Source of the DNA: an uncultured Sulfitobacter sp.
GTDB taxonomy: Bacteria; Pseudomonadota; Alphaproteobacteria; Rhodobacterales; Rhodobacteraceae
NCBI RefSeq assembly: GCF_947499945.1
Contig: NZ_CANMQD010000001.1
Coordinates: forward strand, 186,001 to 250,000
DNA length: 64,000 nucleotides
Direction: 5' to 3'
The translations under genes and the position numbers were made by a program. The notes under the pieces are model-generated. The model ran no database searches, was not told where the DNA came from, and saw only the letters and a list, made by a program, of their open reading frames with translations. Position 1 is the stretch's first letter; each line of letters begins with the position of its first letter. This document shows, piece after piece, positions 59,443 to 64,000 of the stretch.

Positions 59443-60639
59443 TCACGCCGCCGATTGATAAATCCGACTGGTTTCCTCGCGGATGATCCGTGCAATCTGC
59501 GCACAATCCTCCAACGTAAAGGTCAGCGGCACACGCATGTCCACGATCCCTGCCAGCACTTTATCACTGTCAGGCATCGCAGGTGCGTCGACATAGCGCC
59601 AGCTGTCATAGCGGCTGGTGAAGCCTACGGGCTCGGCGTTGCCAAACCACTTCAACTCAACTCCACGCGCCGCACAGCAGCGCAGCAGTTCTTGGACTGA
59701 GGCGCCTTCCCATCCATCCAGCAAAAACTGGATCGAAGATCCGACGATGCTCTCCTCTTCCATGCGCTCAATCACCGCGAGGCCCACGGTGCCGCGCAGG
59801 CCAGCTTCGATCGCAAAATACCTCTCGTTCCAGCGGGCGCATTGCGTGGCAAGGTCAGCCAGTTGCGGCCGCAGGATCGCAGCGCGCAGGTTGTCCATGC
59901 GCCCCGAAATATTGGGTGTCTCGTATTTGATTTTGGCAAAAGTCTCTGGCGGTGGTCCTGCAAGGTGAGACTGATACAGCATATAACTGCCCGAATACAT
60001 AATCGCCCGCGCAGCAACCTCGGGATCATCGGTCACAAACAATCCGCCCTCACCTGCATTCACATGCTTATAGGTCTGGCAAGAATAGCACCCTATCTTG
60101 CCCCATGTGCCAGAGGCCTTGCCCTTCCACGAAGCCCCCATCGTGTGGGCGCAGTCCTCGATCACGATAATACCCGCCGCGTCACAAATAGCCATCAGGC
60201 GCTCCATATCGCAGATATGTCCACGCATATGGCTGAGCAGCAGAACGCTCCCCTCATCTGCCTTGGCTTCCAGATCATCAAGGTCCAATACGAGCGCAGG
60301 GGTAACACCCACAAAAACCGGCACCGCCCCTACGGCAGCAATCGCACCCGGGACGGGGGCAAGCGTGAACGCATTGGTCAGTACACAGTCGCCTGCTTTA
60401 ACCCCCACAGCACGCAGCGCTGTCGCCATTGCATACCCGCCAGACGCCACCGCAAGGCAGTATTTGGAGCCGATAGAGGCAGCAAACTCCTGCTCCAGTA
60501 GAACCGTCTGCGCTGTCTCGCCTGCGACAGTGTTGTATCGGTGCAAGCGTCCACTGCGCATCACAGCAACCGCCGCTTCGATTCCCGCTTCTGGGATCGG
60601 CTCTTGCTGTGTAAAGCTACCCTTGAACACGTCGCTCAT
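59443..60639 (-). CDS. DegT/DnrJ/EryC1/StrS-family aminotransferase
   Basis: A 398-residue PLP-dependent enzyme of fold type I. The PLP Lys lies in SCQTYKHVNAGEGGLFVT, and the cofactor Asp/His region in VIEDCAHTMGASWKGKASG. These enzymes usually add an amino group to a nucleotide sugar. No sugar-biosynthesis genes are adjacent, so the substrate is unknown. It follows gph by 4 nt. Confidence 0.88.
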   Translation of the reverse strand: MSDVFKGSFTQQEPIPEAGIEAAVAVMRSGRLHRYNTVAGETAQTVLLEQEFAASIGSKYCLAVASGGYAMATALRAVGVKAGDCVLTNAFTLAPVPGAIAAVGAVPVFVGVTPALVLDLDDLEAKADEGSVLLLSHMRGHICDMERLMAICDAAGIIVIEDCAHTMGASWKGKASGTWGKIGCYSCQTYKHVNAGEGGLFVTDDPEVAARAIMYSGSYMLYQSHLAGPPPETFAKIKYETPNISGRMDNLRAAILRPQLADLATQCARWNERYFAIEAGLRGTVGLAVIERMEEESIVGSSIQFLLDGWEGASVQELLRCCAARGVELKWFGNAEPVGFTSRYDSWRYVDAPAMPDSDKVLAGIVDMRVPLTFTLEDCAQIARIIREETSRIYQSAA

Positions 60640-60643
60640 TGCC

Positions 60644-61315
60644 TCACACCTTTCCTAACAAATGCTCCACCAGATCAGGAAGATCGCTATAGCGTTCCAG
60701 CAATGCCTCTGGCGCCAAGGCAGCCATATCACCCCCTGCGGGACCAAAGGTTACTAAAATCGACGCAGAACCTGCCGCTTTTGACGTTTTACGATCTGTG
60801 TCGCTGTCACCGACCAAGATGCACTGCGCCGGATCGCCCCCCGCACGGCGCACCGTTTCATTCAGATGCTCGGGGTGGGGTTTACGCACGTCCAGCGTAT
60901 CCGCCCCCAGCATCGCGGCAAATTCCTCCAGTACGCCCAGTTGCGTCAGCAGGGTTCGCGCTAGCCCCTCGGGCTTGTTCGTGCAGATCGCTACAATATA
61001 GCCACGCGCTTTCAGCTCTGTCACTGCATCCATCGCGCCATCATAGAGCCGCGTATGCGTATCGATGTCACGCGCGTAATGGTACAGCAGCGCATCGTAA
61101 TATTCGTCGATCAACGGATCATCGGTAGGCTTGCCCATCCGCTCCATCCCCAGTCGCAGCATGGCACGCCCGCCGCGCAAGGCCGTACCTGCATCCGTCG
61201 CAGGGTCCAGAACATCCCCCGCTCCCATATCGCGAAAACACGCATTGGCCGCAGCGATCAAATCTCCGCTGGTGTCGGCCAATGTCCCGTCAAGGTCGAA
61301 TACCACTGTCTTCAT
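60644..61315 (-). CDS. gph: Phosphoglycolate phosphatase (HAD family)
   Basis: A 223-residue HAD hydrolase. Motif I is VVFDLDGTLADT, motif II ICTNKPEGLA, and motif III/IV the region KPHPEHLNETVRRAG with VGDSDTDRKTSKAAG. It removes phosphate from 2-phosphoglycolate. I chose the second of two tandem ATGs because GGGGGA is 5 nt from it and only 2 nt from the first (61318). Other HAD sugar phosphatases cannot be fully excluded. Confidence 0.87.
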   Translation of the reverse strand: MKTVVFDLDGTLADTSGDLIAAANACFRDMGAGDVLDPATDAGTALRGGRAMLRLGMERMGKPTDDPLIDEYYDALLYHYARDIDTHTRLYDGAMDAVTELKARGYIVAICTNKPEGLARTLLTQLGVLEEFAAMLGADTLDVRKPHPEHLNETVRRAGGDPAQCILVGDSDTDRKTSKAAGSASILVTFGPAGGDMAALAPEALLERYSDLPDLVEHLLGKV

Positions 61316-61462
61316 CATGTTCCCCCGCAAAATCACTCTATTCCGCCTACCGTGCACCCCAGACTGTTGCAAGCCGCAACCCTAAGTGAACTGCCACACC
61401 TTGCGCGGACGCGCCCATCGGTTAAACAGTAAAAAAACAAATACATTTAGAACGGACACCAC

Positions 61463-62815
61463 ATGAAGACGAGCCTGATCATCCTTGCCGCTGGCAAAGG
61501 CACGCGGATGAACTCTGAGCTGCCAAAAGTGCTCCACCCGATTGCAGGCGATTCAATGCTCGTTCATGCAATGGCCGCTGGGGCAACGCTGGAACCTGTG
61601 AACACGGTTGTCGTCGCGGGCCACGGCGCTGCCGAAGTAACCGCCGCAGCGCAGGCCTTCGACGAGCAAGCGCAGACCGTTGTGCAGTCTGAGCAACTCG
61701 GGACTGCCCACGCCGTTGCCCAAGCCCGTGATGCACTGGCAGGTTTTGACGGCACTGCGATTGTCCTCTACGGCGATACTCCCTTTGTCTCCCCTGCGAC
61801 GCTAGACGCGATGATGAGCGCTGCCAAAGATGCAGATGTGGTTGTGCTCGGGTTCGAGGCCGCTGATCCGGGTCGGTACGGCCGCTTGGTTATGGACGGC
61901 GCCTCGCTTGAGCGGATTGTTGAATTCAAAGACGCCTCCAAAGCGGAGCGTGCCATCACCGTATGCAACAGTGGCGTCATCGCTTGTAATGCCGCGCTCC
62001 TGTTCGATCTGATTGATGCGGTGGACAATGACAATGCTTCTGGCGAATATTATCTTACCGATATTATCAGTATTGCCCGTGGACGCGGCCTGAAAGCAAC
62101 GGCAGTCACTTGTGACGAAGCGGAAACTCTCGGCGTCAATTCCCGCGCACAGCTGGCCGAAGCCGAAGCCGCCTTCCAAGCGCGCGCCCGCGCGATGCTG
62201 ATGGAGGATGGCGTCACACTCCAAGCGCCAGAAACCGTCTTTCTAGCCCGTGACACCGTTATTGGTCGCGATGCGCTGATTGAACCGAATGTAGTTTTTG
62301 GTGCAGGTGTCACCGTCGAGAGCGGCGCACATATCCGCGCTTTCAGCCATCTTGAGGGCTGTCACGTCTCACGTGGCGCTGTTGTCGGGCCGTATGCCCG
62401 CCTACGCCCCGGTGCGGAGCTGGAAGAGAATGCACGCGTCGGCAACTTTGTAGAGATCAAGAATGCCGTGCTCGCCGAAGGGGCAAAGGTGAACCACCTC
62501 AGCTATATCGGCGATGCGTTTGTCGGTGCACATGCCAATATTGGCGCAGGCACCATCACCTGTAATTATGACGGTGTGATGAAGCACCACACGCACATCG
62601 GTGCGCGTGCCTTTATCGGGTCAAACACCATGCTTGTGGCCCCCGTCCATGTAGGCGACGGTGCCATGACAGGATCAGGTTCGGTCATCACATCGGATGT
62701 AGAGCCTGACGCGCTGGCCCTTGCCCGCGCACCTCAAGTCGAGAAACCCGGCATGGCCCGCAAAATGATGGACATGCTAAAGGCCAAAAAGGCCAAAAAA
62801 CAGCGGAGCAGCTAA
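61463..62815 (+). CDS. glmU: Bifunctional UDP-N-acetylglucosamine pyrophosphorylase / glucosamine-1-phosphate N-acetyltransferase
   Basis: Makes UDP-GlcNAc for peptidoglycan and LPS. The 450-residue protein has an N-terminal uridylyltransferase domain (LAAGKGTRMNSELPKVLHPI) and a C-terminal left-handed beta-helix of hexapeptide repeats with acetyltransferase motifs (NHLSYIGDAFVGAHANIGAG and TCNYDG). glmS starts 1 nt after its stop, so both enzymes of the pathway are co-transcribed. Confidence 0.97.
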   Translation: MKTSLIILAAGKGTRMNSELPKVLHPIAGDSMLVHAMAAGATLEPVNTVVVAGHGAAEVTAAAQAFDEQAQTVVQSEQLGTAHAVAQARDALAGFDGTAIVLYGDTPFVSPATLDAMMSAAKDADVVVLGFEAADPGRYGRLVMDGASLERIVEFKDASKAERAITVCNSGVIACNAALLFDLIDAVDNDNASGEYYLTDIISIARGRGLKATAVTCDEAETLGVNSRAQLAEAEAAFQARARAMLMEDGVTLQAPETVFLARDTVIGRDALIEPNVVFGAGVTVESGAHIRAFSHLEGCHVSRGAVVGPYARLRPGAELEENARVGNFVEIKNAVLAEGAKVNHLSYIGDAFVGAHANIGAGTITCNYDGVMKHHTHIGARAFIGSNTMLVAPVHVGDGAMTGSGSVITSDVEPDALALARAPQVEKPGMARKMMDMLKAKKAKKQRSS

Positions 62816-62816
62816 T

Positions 62817-64000
62817 ATGTGCGGAATTGTAGGGGTATTGGGCAACCACGAAGCAGCGCCCATTCTGGTGGAGGCGCTCAAACGCCTTGAATATCGCGGT
62901 TACGACAGCGCAGGTATTGCCACGGTAAACGAAGGTACACTTGACCGCCGGCGTGCGGTGGGAAAGTTGGTCAACCTCGGTGATCTGCTGGTCCACGACC
63001 CATTGGCAGGCAAATCAGGTATCGGCCATACCCGCTGGGCCACACATGGCGAGCCGAATGTTGGTAACGCACACCCGCATCAGGCCGGACCCGTCGCCGT
63101 TGTGCACAATGGCATCATCGAGAACTTCCGCGATTTGCGCATCGAGCTGGCCGAATACGGCCTTACGCCCGTGACCGATACAGATACCGAAACTGTCGCC
63201 ATGCTGGCACAGCACTACATGGCAGAAGGCTTGTCTCCCACAGATGCAGCCGTCAAAACACTCAGCAAGTTGCACGGTGCCTTTGCGCTGGCCTTCTTGT
63301 TTGACGGGGAAGGCGATCTAATGATCGCAGCCCGCAAAGGCTCCCCTCTGGCCATTGGCTATGGCGATGGCGAAATGTTCGTGGGCTCTGACGCTATTGC
63401 GCTCTCGCCCATGACCGATCGCATAAGCTATCTTGAAGAAGGGGATTACGCGATCCTCACACGTGCTGGCGCATCCGTATTCAACGCCACAGGACAGCCC
63501 GTAAATCGCGAGATCCGCAAAATCGAGATCAGCGCCACGCGCGTTGATAAAGCGGGCCACAAACATTTCATGGCAAAAGAAATCGCCGAGCAACCCACAG
63601 TGATCGCAGAAGCTTTGGGCCACTATCTCAGCAAATCGGGAAAAATCCGCCTACCCGATCCGCAAATTGATTTCGCCAATGTGGACCGGATCACCATGGT
63701 CGCCTGCGGCACTGCTTTCCTCGCCTGCCTCACTGCGAAATACTGGTTCGAGCAAATCGCCCGCCTGCCCGTTGAAGTGGATGTCGCCTCCGAGTTCCGC
63801 TACCGTGAGCCACCGATCCCGGCGCGTTCCGTTGCTCTATTTGTGAGCCAATCTGGCGAAACGGCAGATACCCTCGCCGCTCTGCGCTATTGTACGGGCA
63901 AGGCGGATAAGATCATGTCCGTCGTCAATGTGCCTGAATCGTCTATCGCCCGCGAAAGCGATCTGGCCTTGCAAATCCACGCCGGTGTCGAGATCGGCGT
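62817..64000 (+). CDS. glmS: Glutamine--fructose-6-phosphate aminotransferase (isomerizing), 5' part
   Basis: The first enzyme of amino-sugar synthesis. The protein begins MCGIVGVLGNHEAAPIL; the Cys after Met is the glutaminase nucleophile, exposed by methionine removal. EYRGYDSAGIATV and HTRWATHGEPN are further glutaminase motifs. The first SIS isomerase domain has started (MVACGTAFLACLTAKYW, SQSGETADTLAAL) when the window ends, so about a third of the gene is missing. Confidence 0.97.
   Translation, partial: MCGIVGVLGNHEAAPILVEALKRLEYRGYDSAGIATVNEGTLDRRRAVGKLVNLGDLLVHDPLAGKSGIGHTRWATHGEPNVGNAHPHQAGPVAVVHNGIIENFRDLRIELAEYGLTPVTDTDTETVAMLAQHYMAEGLSPTDAAVKTLSKLHGAFALAFLFDGEGDLMIAARKGSPLAIGYGDGEMFVGSDAIALSPMTDRISYLEEGDYAILTRAGASVFNATGQPVNREIRKIEISATRVDKAGHKHFMAKEIAEQPTVIAEALGHYLSKSGKIRLPDPQIDFANVDRITMVACGTAFLACLTAKYWFEQIARLPVEVDVASEFRYREPPIPARSVALFVSQSGETADTLAALRYCTGKADKIMSVVNVPESSIARESDLALQIHAGVEIG

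Overview
The window is a gene-dense chromosomal segment of an alphaproteobacterium. It most probably belongs to the Roseobacter group of the Rhodobacteraceae. The evidence is the gene order radA-cvpA-purF, surE-pcm-nlpD and nuoN-birA-coaX-rnj, a complex I operon carrying the small DUF5333/DUF5337-type genes usual in that family, and a complete leucine (liu) catabolic cluster. I saw no rRNA, tRNA, CRISPR array, transposase, integrase or phage gene. Apart from a few inserted or hypothetical genes it looks like core chromosome.

Layout. 1-4049: end of radA, cvpA, a PAS histidine kinase, purF and a membrane protein. 4175-8448: DUF1801, a PilP-like small protein, an SDR, then surE-pcm-nlpD-like. 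8466-10926 (minus): tatABC plus a DUF815 ATPase. 11104-14956: a WYL regulator with its own operator, convergent with a unit encoding a sodium:solute symporter, an orphan ABC ATPase and two tandem Lin0512 proteins. 15052-22546: AlkC-like repair protein and an SDR (minus), then a Hint-domain protein, release factor 3, a glycosyltransferase and a DEAD-box helicase that ends in a strong, probably bidirectional terminator. 22631-46225 (minus): a 23-kb NADH dehydrogenase operon, nuoA to nuoN, with at least 14 small non-subunit ORFs between the 14 subunit genes, continuing into birA, coaX and rnj. 46510-48857: a membrane protein of unknown function and an HWE-type histidine kinase. 48911-59272 (minus): the leucine/isovalerate cluster (isovaleryl-CoA dehydrogenase, acyl-CoA synthetase, both methylcrotonyl-CoA carboxylase subunits, HMG-CoA lyase, methylglutaconyl-CoA hydratase) with several unrelated genes between them and a palindromic operator upstream. 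59443-64000: a DegT aminotransferase and gph (minus), then glmU and the first part of glmS.

The most unusual signal is evolutionary. At two places, and perhaps a third, an extra gene sits inside an otherwise expected gene junction, and part of that junction is present twice as an imperfect copy flanking the newcomer. Around the HWE kinase a 77-bp junction is duplicated at about 75% identity by hand count. Upstream of mccA a 33-codon fossil of the mccA start lies on the far side of an unknown gene. A weaker case surrounds the kinase between cvpA and purF. Other points of interest are a shared helix-hairpin-helix module in NuoE and a neighbouring gene, a 23-residue membrane micro-ORF between nuoJ and nuoK, and the symporter/ABC/Lin0512 unit. 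All statements rest on reading the sequence and on general family knowledge; no database search was run.
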